The notes beneath the pieces are model-generated. The model worked only from the letters and a program-made list of their open reading frames with translations, had not been told where the DNA came from and searched no databases. The translations under genes were made by a program, and so were the position numbers. Shown one piece after another: positions 51,869 through 59,999 of a stretch of DNA of 64,000 bases. Where the stretch lies: the NCBI GenBank assembly GCA_964543795.1, contig CAZIZN010000022.1, positions 33,689-97,688 of the forward strand, read 5' to 3'. Position 1 is the stretch's first letter, and every line of letters begins with the position of its first letter. This DNA comes from JACKIC01 sp964543795. GTDB taxonomy: Bacteria > Planctomycetota > UBA1135 > UBA2386.

Positions 51869-52044
51869 CGCCGTTCTCCCGGCGCGGCGAGCCGCAGCGT
51901 GTCGCCGATCGGCGCGCGCGGCGCCTCCTCGGCGGACGGCGAGGCCGGATGATCCTGCCCGGGCTCCGGCATCGGCGGGGCGGTCGAGCAGGCAGCGGCG
52001 CATGCTGCGACGACCAGGACACTGCGGCGCACGATCGCCCTCAC
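51865..52044 (-). CDS. Small lipoprotein in the metal locus
   Basis: A 59-residue exported lipoprotein, too short for most gene finders. GTG 52044 (VRAIVRRSVLVVAACAAAC) gives a positively charged start, a hydrophobic core and a lipobox AAAC. The mature part is Pro/Glu-rich (STAPPMPEPGQDHPASPSAEEAPRAPIGDTLRLAAPGERR). It starts on the stop codon of the upstream Cys-motif gene and its own stop overlaps the TolC-like start, so three genes are joined by 4-base overlaps. Its function is unknown. Confidence 0.7.
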   Translation of the reverse strand: MRAIVRRSVLVVAACAAACSTAPPMPEPGQDHPASPSAEEAPRAPIGDTLRLAAPGERR

Positions 52045-52709
52045 TTGCCGCCCTCCGCCTTGTCGGCCTCCGCCTTGTCGGCCTTCGGCGCATCCTCGTG
52101 CCGGTGCGGCGCGGGCTTGGGCTGGGCAGCCGCGATCTTCTTCGCCTTCTCGAGCACGGCGACGGGCGCCTTCTCGACCTCGGCGACGAGCCGCGGCGAC
52201 TCGAGGTGCACGATCGAATCGCCGACCACGGCGAACGCATTCGGCGCCGTCGGCTTGCCGCTCACGGGACAGGTCTTGTTGCCGACGTCGACGAGCGCGG
52301 GCTCGCGCAGGCGCACGAGGGTGCGCTGATGTTGCTGCCTCGCCTCGGCGACGCAGCCCGCACAGCAGACCGCGAAGCGGAAGCCCTGCAGCACGACCTC
52401 GACCTTCTGCTCGCCGATCGGCTCGCCCGACACCGGGCAGACCTCGTTGGCGACGGTCTCGACCGCGGGATACGCGGTCTTGTGCGCAGTCGGTACGTCG
52501 GCGAGCACCTTGCGCACGCACGGTTTGCAGCAGAGGTAGAACCTGCCCATGTCGGTGTCGACGAACAGCGGCATCGACACCTTCTTGCCCATGATCGGGC
52601 AGGTGGAGTTGGGGAACGTGGGCACCCGCACTTGCGGACCCGCGGGCGCGGGATCCTGGGCGGCGAGCAGACTGGACAACGCGAAGACGGCGGACAGCGG
52701 ACGGAACAT
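52041..52709 (-). CDS. Exported protein with repeated CxxC-like metal motifs
   Basis: A 222-residue exported protein from ATG 52709 with AGGAG upstream. The signal peptide is MFRPLSAVFALSSLLAAQ. The mature part has two complete repeats of C-P-x-x-G ... C-C-x-x-C (Cys37 with Cys60, 61, 64, and Cys91 with Cys115, 116, 119) and a third incomplete one at Cys147 (CPVSGKP). This resembles the TRASH/YHS type of metal-binding unit. A C-terminal Lys/Ala/Glu-rich helix (EKAKKIAAAQPKP, KADKAEADKAEGGK) with HRHED follows. The location next to a multicopper oxidase suggests binding of copper or related ions in the periplasm. Confidence 0.82.
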   Translation of the reverse strand: MFRPLSAVFALSSLLAAQDPAPAGPQVRVPTFPNSTCPIMGKKVSMPLFVDTDMGRFYLCCKPCVRKVLADVPTAHKTAYPAVETVANEVCPVSGEPIGEQKVEVVLQGFRFAVCCAGCVAEARQQHQRTLVRLREPALVDVGNKTCPVSGKPTAPNAFAVVGDSIVHLESPRLVAEVEKAPVAVLEKAKKIAAAQPKPAPHRHEDAPKADKAEADKAEGGK

Positions 52710-52810
52710 GACGACTCCTGCAAGATGTTGCGAACGGCTGCCGACGAGACGCCGGCACCAGGGGGCGGGACCTGCAGCCCGCGCGTGGAGACGCGCAGGC
52801 GGCGGCGGCC

Positions 52811-53266
52811 TTACAGGAGCAGGGGCAGGTTGCGCTGGCGGCCCGGCGCCGGCGGCGCGCGCGCGTCGAGCGGCCCCACGAGCCGCACGACGGCGCCCGG
52901 CACCGCGCCCGTGGGCGGTGGGCTCAAGAGCACGGCGGCCGGAGCATCGATCGACGCGCCGGGCGGCCCCAGTCTGGGCGGCGTCGTCGGCACGAGGGTC
53001 TCGTCGCATTCGCAGCCGCGTTCTCCACAGCCGCGGACCGACTCGCCGGCCGGGTCCTCGCCCGAGCCGCCGCGCGGTTGGCGGCGGCAGCAGTCGTGTC
53101 CGTCCGTGTCGCTGGCGGTCCGGTGCGATCGGCACGCCGGCGGCGCACCTTCACTCACCAGCCGCAGCGCCCCGGAGCACTCGCAGCGCGCGAGCCCGAA
53201 GCCGGCCGGCACGAGCAGGCCGGGCAGCGTGGCGAGCAGCAGCAGGAATGGCAGCAGCGACGGCAT
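52811..53266 (-). CDS. Cys-rich exported protein
   Basis: A 151-residue protein from ATG 53266 with a strong hydrophobic signal (MPSLLPFLLLLATLPGLLV). Eight cysteines lie in the first 90 residues, in pairs (CEC, DCC, GCECDE) among His and Asp, suggesting metal binding. The C-terminal half is Pro-rich with no structure seen. It is the first gene on the minus strand in the metal locus and lies divergent from the lipoprotein methyltransferase, with an inverted repeat between. The family is unknown. Confidence 0.65.
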   Translation of the reverse strand: MPSLLPFLLLLATLPGLLVPAGFGLARCECSGALRLVSEGAPPACRSHRTASDTDGHDCCRRQPRGGSGEDPAGESVRGCGERGCECDETLVPTTPPRLGPPGASIDAPAAVLLSPPPTGAVPGAVVRLVGPLDARAPPAPGRQRNLPLLL

Positions 53267-53291
53267 CGGGGCAGGCCGGATTCTGGGACAG

Positions 53292-53319
53292 GACGGCGAG
53301 GAGCGCCAGCCTCGCCGTC
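53292..53319. promoter_or_regulatory. 10-bp perfect inverted repeat between divergent genes
   Basis: GACGGCGAGG (53292-53301) is the exact complement of CCTCGCCGTC (53310-53319) with an 8-base spacer. It is followed by direct repeats of GTCGCGGCG (from 53318). It lies in the 115-base gap between a Cys-rich metal-locus gene and the methyltransferase, where an operator for a metal-responsive regulator would be expected. No regulator gene is adjacent. Confidence 0.5.
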
Positions 53320-53381
53320 GCGGCGGTCGCGGCGACGCCGCCGAGGTTGTTTGCCACCCCACCCCCCACCAAGATGTCGCC

Positions 53382-54083
53382 ATGCTGCTGCGCACCGCCG
53401 TCACCATCCTCGCCGCCCTCGCCCTGACCGGTTGCGGCGCCGCGCCCGAAGCCGCCGAGGCCAGCGTCAAGCCCGGCATCAACAAGGACTTCCTGGACCC
53501 CTCGCTCGACGTCGCGAAGTACGAACAACGCTTCGAGGGCGAGAGCCGCGAGGTCTTCGTGCACCGCGGGCGCATCGCCGCGCTGCTGCAGCTGCGGCCG
53601 GGCATGGCGGTCGCCGACGTCGGCGCCGGCACCGGTCTCTACTCGCTGTTGTTCGCGCCCAAGGTCGGCCCCGAAGGCCGCGTCTTCGCCGTCGACATCG
53701 CGCCGAAGTTCGTCGAACACATCCGCGCCGCCGCCGCGGCCCGGCAGCTGCCGCAGGTCGAAGCCGTGCTCTGCACCGAACGCAGCGTCGAACTGCCGCC
53801 CGCGAGCGTCGACCTCGTGTTCGTCTGCGACACCTACCACCACTTCGAGTACCCGCAGGCGACGCTCGCGACGATCCGCTCTGCCCTGCGACCCGGCGGC
53901 GAACTCGTGATCCTCGACTTCATCCGCGAGCCCGGCGTCAGCCGCGAGTGGATCCTCGAGCACGTGCGCGCGGGCGAGGCCGTCGTGCGGCAGGAGATCG
54001 AGGCGGCGGGCTTCACGTTCGTGCGGCGCGAGGAGACGCCGTTCCTGCACGAGAACTACGTGCTGCGCTTCCGGCGGTCGTGA
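53382..54083 (+). CDS. Lipoprotein with SAM-methyltransferase domain
   Basis: A 233-residue protein. ATG 53382 gives a lipoprotein signal (MLLRTAVTILAALALTGC; lipobox LTGC) followed by a full class I methyltransferase: motif I VADVGAGTGLYSLLF, an acidic loop after strand two (VFAVDIAPKFVEHI), FVCDTYHHFEYP and LRPGGELVILDF. A cytoplasmic-type fold behind an export signal is odd, because SAM is not available outside the cytoplasm; either the signal is an anchor on the inner side or the enzyme binds something else. Its stop overlaps the permease start (GTGA), so they are coupled. Confidence 0.85.
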   Translation: MLLRTAVTILAALALTGCGAAPEAAEASVKPGINKDFLDPSLDVAKYEQRFEGESREVFVHRGRIAALLQLRPGMAVADVGAGTGLYSLLFAPKVGPEGRVFAVDIAPKFVEHIRAAAAARQLPQVEAVLCTERSVELPPASVDLVFVCDTYHHFEYPQATLATIRSALRPGGELVILDFIREPGVSREWILEHVRAGEAVVRQEIEAAGFTFVRREETPFLHENYVLRFRRS

Positions 54084-55360
54084 GCGCGCCGGCGCAGATC
54101 GGCCTGCGCAGCGCCACCGCGCTCGTGGTGGCGAACATGATCGGCGTCGGCGTCTTCACGACGTCCGGCTACGCGCTCGCCGACCTCGGCAGCCGCTGGC
54201 TCGTGCTGCTCGCCTGGCTGATCGGCGGTGCGATCGCGCTGTGCGGCGCGCTGAGCTACGGCGCGCTCGCGCTGCGCCTGCCCGCCTCGGGCGGCGAGTA
54301 CGAGTACCTGCGGCGCACCCTGCACCCGGCCGCGGGCACGGCCGCGGGCATCGTGTCGATCCTCGCCGGGTTCGGCGCGCCGCTCGCGGCCGCCGCGCAC
54401 CTGCTGCAGATCTACGGCTGCCGGCTGTTCGACATCGAGCCACCGGCCCTGCCGTGGATCGGCACCGCGGCGATCCTGCTCGCGGCGGCCCTGCACGGCC
54501 ACCGCGTGCGCCGGGGCGCGCTCCTGCAGGACCTCGTCGTCGGCGCCAAGCTGCTGCTGGTGTTCGGCTTCCTCGCCGGATCCCTCCGGCTCTGGAGTGC
54601 ACCGGCCACCACCGACGCGCCCGCGGCTACCGATCCGTTCGCCGGCCTGCTCGCCTCGATGCCGTGGATCTACCTCGCCTACTCGGGCTGGAACGCCTCG
54701 GCCTACGTCGCCGGCGAGGTCGTCGAACCGCGCAAGAACGTGCCGCGCGCGATGCTGATCGGCTGCCTCCTGGTGACGACGCTCTACCTGGCACTCAACG
54801 CCGTGTTCCTGTGGTCCTGCGACGCGGCGCAACTCGCGGGCAGGCCCGAGGTCGCCGCGATCGCCGCCCACGCGCTGCTGGGCCGTCCGGGCGAGATCCT
54901 CGTCACGGCGCTCGTCGTGCTCGCCCTGCTGACCTCGATCACGGGCATGACGATGGCCGGGCCCCGCGTCTACGCGCGCATGGCCGACGACGGCGTGCTG
55001 CCGCGCGCGCTCGGCACGGCCGCCGGAGCACCACCGCGCGCCGCGATCGCGCTGCAGGCGGCGCTGGCGCTGACCTTCCTGTGGGCCACCGGCCTGCAGG
55101 ACCTGATGACCTACGTCGGCTGGACGCTGAGCCTCTGCGCCGCGGCGGCGGCGCTGGGCCTCGTGCGGCTGCGCCGGCGCGAGGGCGCCGCCGCCGTGCC
55201 GTGCTGGGGCTGGCCGTTCGTGCCGTTCGGATTCGTCGCCGCCGTGCTCGCGTTCGCCGTCGGCAAGGTGATCGCCGATCCGCGCGGCAGCCTGCTCGGT
55301 CTCGGCACCATCCTGGTCGCGGCGCTGGCGGCACACGGCCTGCGGCAGCGCGCCCGGTGA
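54080..55360 (+). CDS. APC-family amino-acid permease
   Basis: A 426-residue inner-membrane transporter with twelve hydrophobic segments. The first helix carries the substrate-binding GVGVFTTSGYAL, and the region YLAYSGWNASAYVAGEVVEPRKNVPRA is the typical APC helix-6/loop signature. It imports or exchanges an amino acid or amine with a proton or cation. GTG 54080 overlaps the methyltransferase stop. No specific substrate can be named. Confidence 0.88.
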   Translation: MSAPAQIGLRSATALVVANMIGVGVFTTSGYALADLGSRWLVLLAWLIGGAIALCGALSYGALALRLPASGGEYEYLRRTLHPAAGTAAGIVSILAGFGAPLAAAAHLLQIYGCRLFDIEPPALPWIGTAAILLAAALHGHRVRRGALLQDLVVGAKLLLVFGFLAGSLRLWSAPATTDAPAATDPFAGLLASMPWIYLAYSGWNASAYVAGEVVEPRKNVPRAMLIGCLLVTTLYLALNAVFLWSCDAAQLAGRPEVAAIAAHALLGRPGEILVTALVVLALLTSITGMTMAGPRVYARMADDGVLPRALGTAAGAPPRAAIALQAALALTFLWATGLQDLMTYVGWTLSLCAAAAALGLVRLRRREGAAAVPCWGWPFVPFGFVAAVLAFAVGKVIADPRGSLLGLGTILVAALAAHGLRQRAR

Positions 55361-55431
55361 ACGCCACGGCGGCAGCCGCCTGCGCCGCTCCGCCTTGCGG
55401 AAGAAACCCCGCCGCACCTCGTCGCAACGGC

Positions 55432-56592
55432 ATGAGTGCCCTTCTCGTCCGCATCGCAGTTCCGCTCCTGGCCACCGCCGCACTCGCCCAGGACGCAGCC
55501 CGGCCCTCGCCGCCGCCGACCCCCGTGTTCACGCTGGCGGCCGGCCGCCACGACCTGCAGGCGTTCGTCGATCTCACCGCCCAGATCCGCAAGGCGCCGA
55601 TCCGCTTCGCCGTCGCAGACAGCGAAGCAGCCGCGCGCCCGGTCGTCGTGCAGCGCGAACTGCGGCTCGACGCCGTGGCCTTCGAAGACGTCGCGACCAC
55701 GCTGCTGTTCGCCAGCGGGGTGCTGATCGTGCCCGACGAGCGGCCGGGTGAGTTCCGCGCCGTCGCGACCGACGGCACGGCGCCGGAACTCGCGATGGCG
55801 GTGCCGCGGACACCTGCCGAACTCGCGGCGCGACCGCACCGCCTCGAGTACGTGACGACGACGGTGCCGTGTCCGGCCGACCAGGTCGCGCGTCGCCTCA
55901 ACCTGCTGCGCCCGTTCTTCGCCGCGCGCGGCGGCCTGTGGAGGCTGCGGCCCGCCGCCGCCGAAGGCGCCCTCTCCCTCACCGGGACGACGCGCCAGGT
56001 GATCTCCGCGTTGACGCTGTTGCAGCTCCAGGAGGGAACGAAGCCGGTTGCGACGCCCGCGCCGACGTGGCGCGACAAGCTCGGCCTGCCGTGGCCCGGC
56101 GGGGCCATGCAGCTGCCGGACTTCGTCGATCTGCTCGCCGAGCGACTCGACGGCAACGTCCTCGGCGACATCACGGCTCTCCGCCTCGACCTCGGCGCGG
56201 CGGCCGAACTGCCCCCCAGCCGATGGTACGCGAGAGCGACGCAGGTCCTGCGCGCCGCGGATCGGGTGCTCGTGCCTCTCGATCCCGAGCGCCGCATCTT
56301 CACCCTGCTGCCGCTGCAGGGCAGCGACGCGCTCGGTTCGTGGCACGCCGGCTACGAGCCGGCAACGATGGTCGCTGCGTCGGACGCGATCGTACCGGTG
56401 CTCACGACGATCGAACTGCAGCACATGACCACGGCGCAGGCGGCGAATCTGCTGCGGCCCCGGCTCGTCGGGTCACCGACCCTGATCTGGGGCTCGCTGT
56501 CGCCGCAGTTGCTCGTCGCCTGCGGGCTGCGCGACGAGGTCGCCAAGGTGGTCGCCGAAGTGCGCGTCGCCGAGGCTGCGCGCGGTCGCTGA
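55432..56592 (+). CDS. Exported protein with secretin N-domain-like repeats
   Basis: A 386-residue protein. ATG 55432 gives a signal peptide (MSALLVRIAVPLLATAALAQ); a GTG at 55357 overlapping the permease stop would hide it. Two regions resemble the N-domains of type II/IV secretins (RELRLDAVAFEDVATTLLFASGVLIV; QVISALTLLQLQEG and TTIELQHMTTAQAANLLRP), but the channel-forming C-domain is missing. It may be a periplasmic assembly or surface protein. It is the last gene of a possible three-gene unit with the methyltransferase and permease. Confidence 0.65.
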   Translation: MSALLVRIAVPLLATAALAQDAARPSPPPTPVFTLAAGRHDLQAFVDLTAQIRKAPIRFAVADSEAAARPVVVQRELRLDAVAFEDVATTLLFASGVLIVPDERPGEFRAVATDGTAPELAMAVPRTPAELAARPHRLEYVTTTVPCPADQVARRLNLLRPFFAARGGLWRLRPAAAEGALSLTGTTRQVISALTLLQLQEGTKPVATPAPTWRDKLGLPWPGGAMQLPDFVDLLAERLDGNVLGDITALRLDLGAAAELPPSRWYARATQVLRAADRVLVPLDPERRIFTLLPLQGSDALGSWHAGYEPATMVAASDAIVPVLTTIELQHMTTAQAANLLRPRLVGSPTLIWGSLSPQLLVACGLRDEVAKVVAEVRVAEAARGR

Positions 56593-56661
56593 GGGCGACC
56601 GAGCCTGACCGGCACGCGCCTCTTCGAGCTGCGGCTGGGCTGAGCCGGCTGCGGCGATCGC

Positions 56662-56682
56662 AGGTGCGGAGCGAACGCACCT
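56662..56682 (+). terminator. Hairpin after the secretin-like gene
   Basis: AGGTGCG (56662-56668) pairs with CGCACCT (56676-56682) over a 7-base loop and is followed by TT. It lies 70 bases after the stop at 56592, in a gap (56593-56825) with no gene, and could end the upstream transcript. Confidence 0.45.
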
Positions 56683-56825
56683 TCTGCGTGCCACCATGAT
56701 CCGGGAATGACGCCCTGCCACCTGACGCGGCACGCGCAGTCACGGGGTTGCGTTCGCGGCGATGGCGTGCTGCGCTGCCACGATCCCTCCGATCGGGCGG
56801 CTCGTCTGCCCCTGGAAACGACCCG

Positions 56826-59108
56826 ATGCGCGCACTCGCCAGCTTCTGCCTCTTCGCGGTCCTGCACACCGCCCCGCTCGCCGCGCAGCTGCCCCGCTCG
56901 CCGCAGGACCTGCCGGCCGACCTCCGACAGACCCTGATCGAACGCATGGGCCCCGACCCGTTCGCCGCGCTCGCCGCCTGGCACAAGGCGCCGCGCGACG
57001 CCGAACGACCGTCGTGGCTGCCGGACCGCGGCGAGGCCGACGCCGCCTGGCACTGGCTCTTGCACACGGCGCTCTGGCACGCCGATCCCGACGTCGCCTA
57101 CGCGGCTGCCTGCCGCCTGTCGTATCCGTCGCTCGACCTCGCCGCCTCCGAACGCTGGCTCGCCGTGGTCTGGCCGCACGTGTTCGATGCCGACCTCCAG
57201 GTCGACTGGGACGAGGTGCGCCGCCAGCTCCCGTCGACCGACGTCGCGCGTCTGCTCGAGGTGACGGACTGCTGGCGCGCCGAGGTGCGGCCGTTCTTCC
57301 TCGGCGACATGCACCGCGTCATGCGGCCCGAACATGCGTCGCGGCTCGCCGCACTGGCGCAGTGCGACGATCCATTCCTGCGCCGCGGCGGCTTCGGCAA
57401 CCTCGGCACCCTCGCCACCTACTCCGACCAGCACCGCGACGTGATCGGCAAGGCGCTGCTGTCGTTGCAACCGTCGAGTCTCGACAACACCAACGAGCCG
57501 TTCCTGCGCGCGCGCAACATCGGCTACGCGCCGCGCGAGTGGCAGCTGCCGGCGACGCGCCCAGGCTGGTCGCCGCTGTTGCGCGCGGCCCTGCAGCGCA
57601 GCCTGCTCGAACTCGAGAAGCCGCTGTTCTGGACGTTCCTGCTGCGATGGGCCGAGGACGAGACGCCGGCCGACGAGGACCGCCTGCTGCTCGCGGCGTT
57701 GCTCGACTGCGGCAAGCAGGAGGGCTGCTGGCTGGCGTTGCGCACGCTCGCGCGCATGCCGCCGGACCCGCATCTGCAGCGACGCCTCGAATCCCCGCCG
57801 GAGATCGCTCCTGCCGCCCTCGTGCTCGCCGCGCGCCACGACTGGCCGGCCCTGCGCGAACTCGCGGCGACCGACGGCGACGCGCTCGCGGTGGCCTTCG
57901 AGTACGACTTCGACGCCGCGTTCCTCGACTGGTGTGCGCTGGCCTTCGGCGCCGATGCCGACGCCGGGCTCGCGGCCGTCGAGCGGCTGATCGACGTCGC
58001 CGACACGCTGGTCGCACCCTACCGCACCAATCCGCGCCTGCCGGAACGGCTGCGCCAGGCGATCGGCCTGTTCGGCGACCGGCTCGATTTCGCGCGCCTG
58101 CATCGGCTCGTGGAGGAGATTCCGGCCGCGCGGTCCGAGCGGCTCGTCGAGCTGTACTGGCGCACGATCACGCCGGCGAACCTCGCCCGCTGCGCCGCCG
58201 AGGTGCTCGAGGTCTCGCCGTCGATCCCGTTCCGCGAACGGCTGCACGAATGGGGTGCGGCGGCCGACGCCGCGGTGCGGGAACCTGCCCTGGAGTTGCT
58301 GCTGCGCCTGGGCGACACGGAACTCGACGAAGCGTTGATCGCGCACTGGCAGGCGCGCCACCGGCAGGACCCGCTGCTGCTGGCTCGTTGCGGGACCGCC
58401 GCGGTGCGCCACCTGCTGGAGGAAGAACTGCGGCGCCTGACGATCGGCGACGGCGGGCCGAGCAGCGAGGCCTGCGACCTGCTCGCCGCCACCGCGCTGG
58501 CCCTGGACCTGCCGGCCGACGTGGCGCGGCGCTGGAGCGAGGATCTGCGGGCACGCCGCGGCGAGGAGGCGGTGCGCGAACGGTTCGAGCGCTGGCGCGG
58601 GATGGTGCTCGAAGGCGACGGCGTCGGTGCGCTCCTGGACGACTGCGCGACGGTCCCGCCCGAATCGCTCTACGTCTACGGCCTGGGGCAGATCGACGAC
58701 GACCGCGTGCGCGAACTGCTGCGCAAGGTGCGGAGCACGCCGGGCGCGGCCGTGCAGGCGGCGATCGGCGAGCTCGCGCTGGCCGGCGACTGGCAGGCCC
58801 GGCAGGAGATCGACGAACTGCGTCATCGGCACGTCTACGGCTGGTTCGACGACGCGACGTCGCTGGTGCGGGCGGGCGGTCGCACGCTGGACCTGGTGCC
58901 CTGGTTGCTCGGCGAACTCGAGACCAACTGCTGCCGCCGCAACAGTGCCGCTTCGGCGCTCGAGTTCCTCTACGGATTCGAGACGCACGCGATGCCGGAG
59001 CATGCCCTGCGCACGCAGGCCGCGCGGGCGCGCGAGCACTGGCGCGCGATCGGCGAACACCTGCGCTGGAGCGAGCTCGCGAACCGCTTCGTCGTCGCGG
59101 CGCACTGA
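56826..59108 (+). CDS. Large exported protein, mostly helical
   Basis: A 760-residue exported protein. ATG 56826 (MRALASFCLFAVLHTAPLAAQ) gives a signal peptide; the ATG at 56748 would add 26 charged residues. The mature part is mostly charged helices with repeating Leu/Ala and Arg/Glu pairs, like HEAT- or TPR-type repeats, with many Trp and Asp pairs (DPFAALAAWHKAP, DADLQVDWDEVRRQL). No enzyme motif was found. A hairpin precedes it and the Uma2 gene follows after 188 bases. Confidence 0.7.
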   Translation: MRALASFCLFAVLHTAPLAAQLPRSPQDLPADLRQTLIERMGPDPFAALAAWHKAPRDAERPSWLPDRGEADAAWHWLLHTALWHADPDVAYAAACRLSYPSLDLAASERWLAVVWPHVFDADLQVDWDEVRRQLPSTDVARLLEVTDCWRAEVRPFFLGDMHRVMRPEHASRLAALAQCDDPFLRRGGFGNLGTLATYSDQHRDVIGKALLSLQPSSLDNTNEPFLRARNIGYAPREWQLPATRPGWSPLLRAALQRSLLELEKPLFWTFLLRWAEDETPADEDRLLLAALLDCGKQEGCWLALRTLARMPPDPHLQRRLESPPEIAPAALVLAARHDWPALRELAATDGDALAVAFEYDFDAAFLDWCALAFGADADAGLAAVERLIDVADTLVAPYRTNPRLPERLRQAIGLFGDRLDFARLHRLVEEIPAARSERLVELYWRTITPANLARCAAEVLEVSPSIPFRERLHEWGAAADAAVREPALELLLRLGDTELDEALIAHWQARHRQDPLLLARCGTAAVRHLLEEELRRLTIGDGGPSSEACDLLAATALALDLPADVARRWSEDLRARRGEEAVRERFERWRGMVLEGDGVGALLDDCATVPPESLYVYGLGQIDDDRVRELLRKVRSTPGAAVQAAIGELALAGDWQARQEIDELRHRHVYGWFDDATSLVRAGGRTLDLVPWLLGELETNCCRRNSAASALEFLYGFETHAMPEHALRTQAARAREHWRAIGEHLRWSELANRFVVAAH

Positions 59109-59296
59109 GCCCGTGGTTCCGGGCCGAGCCCGGTCGGACGGACCGCGTGCGAGGCTGCGCGCAGGACCCGGTCCAGCGACGCAGACCCGCTCACGGTGAA
59201 CCAGGGGCGCCCATGAGTCCGCGGCCGCCGGCGACGATGGGGCGGGAATCCGGTACGTTTCGCCCCTTCGCGATCCACACCCATGTGGCCCATCTC

Positions 59297-59968
59297 ATGA
59301 CGATGCCTCCCCGTGTCCCCGCCCTCTGCGCCGGCGACCGCCTGTCGCGCGCCGAGTTCGAACGGCGCTACGCGGCGATGCCCGACCTGAAGAAGGCCGA
59401 ACTCGTCGAGGGAGTCGTCTACATGGGATCACCGGTACGTCACCTGCAGCATGGCCGCCCGGAGCGGCTGCTGTCCTCCTGGCTCGCCTTCTACGAGGCC
59501 ATCACTCCAGGCCTCGATTCCAGCAGCAACTGCACCGTTCGCCTCGATTTCGACAACGAACCCCAACCCGACCTGCTGCTGCGCATCCCCGAGGCCGTCG
59601 GGGGCAACTCTGCGGTGGCCGCCGACGGGTACCTGCAAGGCCCGCCCGAACTCGTCATCGAGATCGCGGCCAGTTCGGCCAGCTACGACCTGCACGACAA
59701 ACTGCGCGCCTATCGCCGCAACGGCGTGCGCGAATACCTCGTCCATCGCGTCGACGATGGCGAAGTCGACTGGTTCGTCCTGCGCGACGGGGAATACGTG
59801 CGCCAGGAACCCGACCCGGCGGGGTTCCTGCACAGTGCGACGTTCCCTGGCTTGTGTCTGCACGTCGCCGCGCTGCTGCGCGGCGACCTGCCGGTCTTGC
59901 GCGACCAGATCGAGAAGGCGAGCCGCACCGCCGAACACGCGGCGTTCGTCCGCCGGCTTCGCGGCTGA
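59297..59968 (+). CDS. Uma2-family (DUF820) putative nuclease
   Basis: A 223-residue protein with a PD-(D/E)xK-like fold. The acidic catalytic region is QPDLLLRIPEA, followed by LVIEIAASSASYDLHDKLRAYRRNGVREYLVHRV, where E-x-E/I...K and Y-R-R correspond to the family pattern. Uma2 proteins are thought to be restriction-like nucleases but their role is unproven. ATG 59297 is chosen; the earlier ATG at 59283 is out of frame. No partner gene is adjacent. Confidence 0.8.
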   Translation: MTMPPRVPALCAGDRLSRAEFERRYAAMPDLKKAELVEGVVYMGSPVRHLQHGRPERLLSSWLAFYEAITPGLDSSSNCTVRLDFDNEPQPDLLLRIPEAVGGNSAVAADGYLQGPPELVIEIAASSASYDLHDKLRAYRRNGVREYLVHRVDDGEVDWFVLRDGEYVRQEPDPAGFLHSATFPGLCLHVAALLRGDLPVLRDQIEKASRTAEHAAFVRRLRG

Positions 59969-59999
59969 CCTGCCGATCCGCACGACTCGTCCGCCGCGG

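Noticed and set aside
59297..59968. Uma2 protein as evidence for a mobile or defence element
   Set aside because: It stands alone without partner genes, repeats or integrase, so there is no support for a system.
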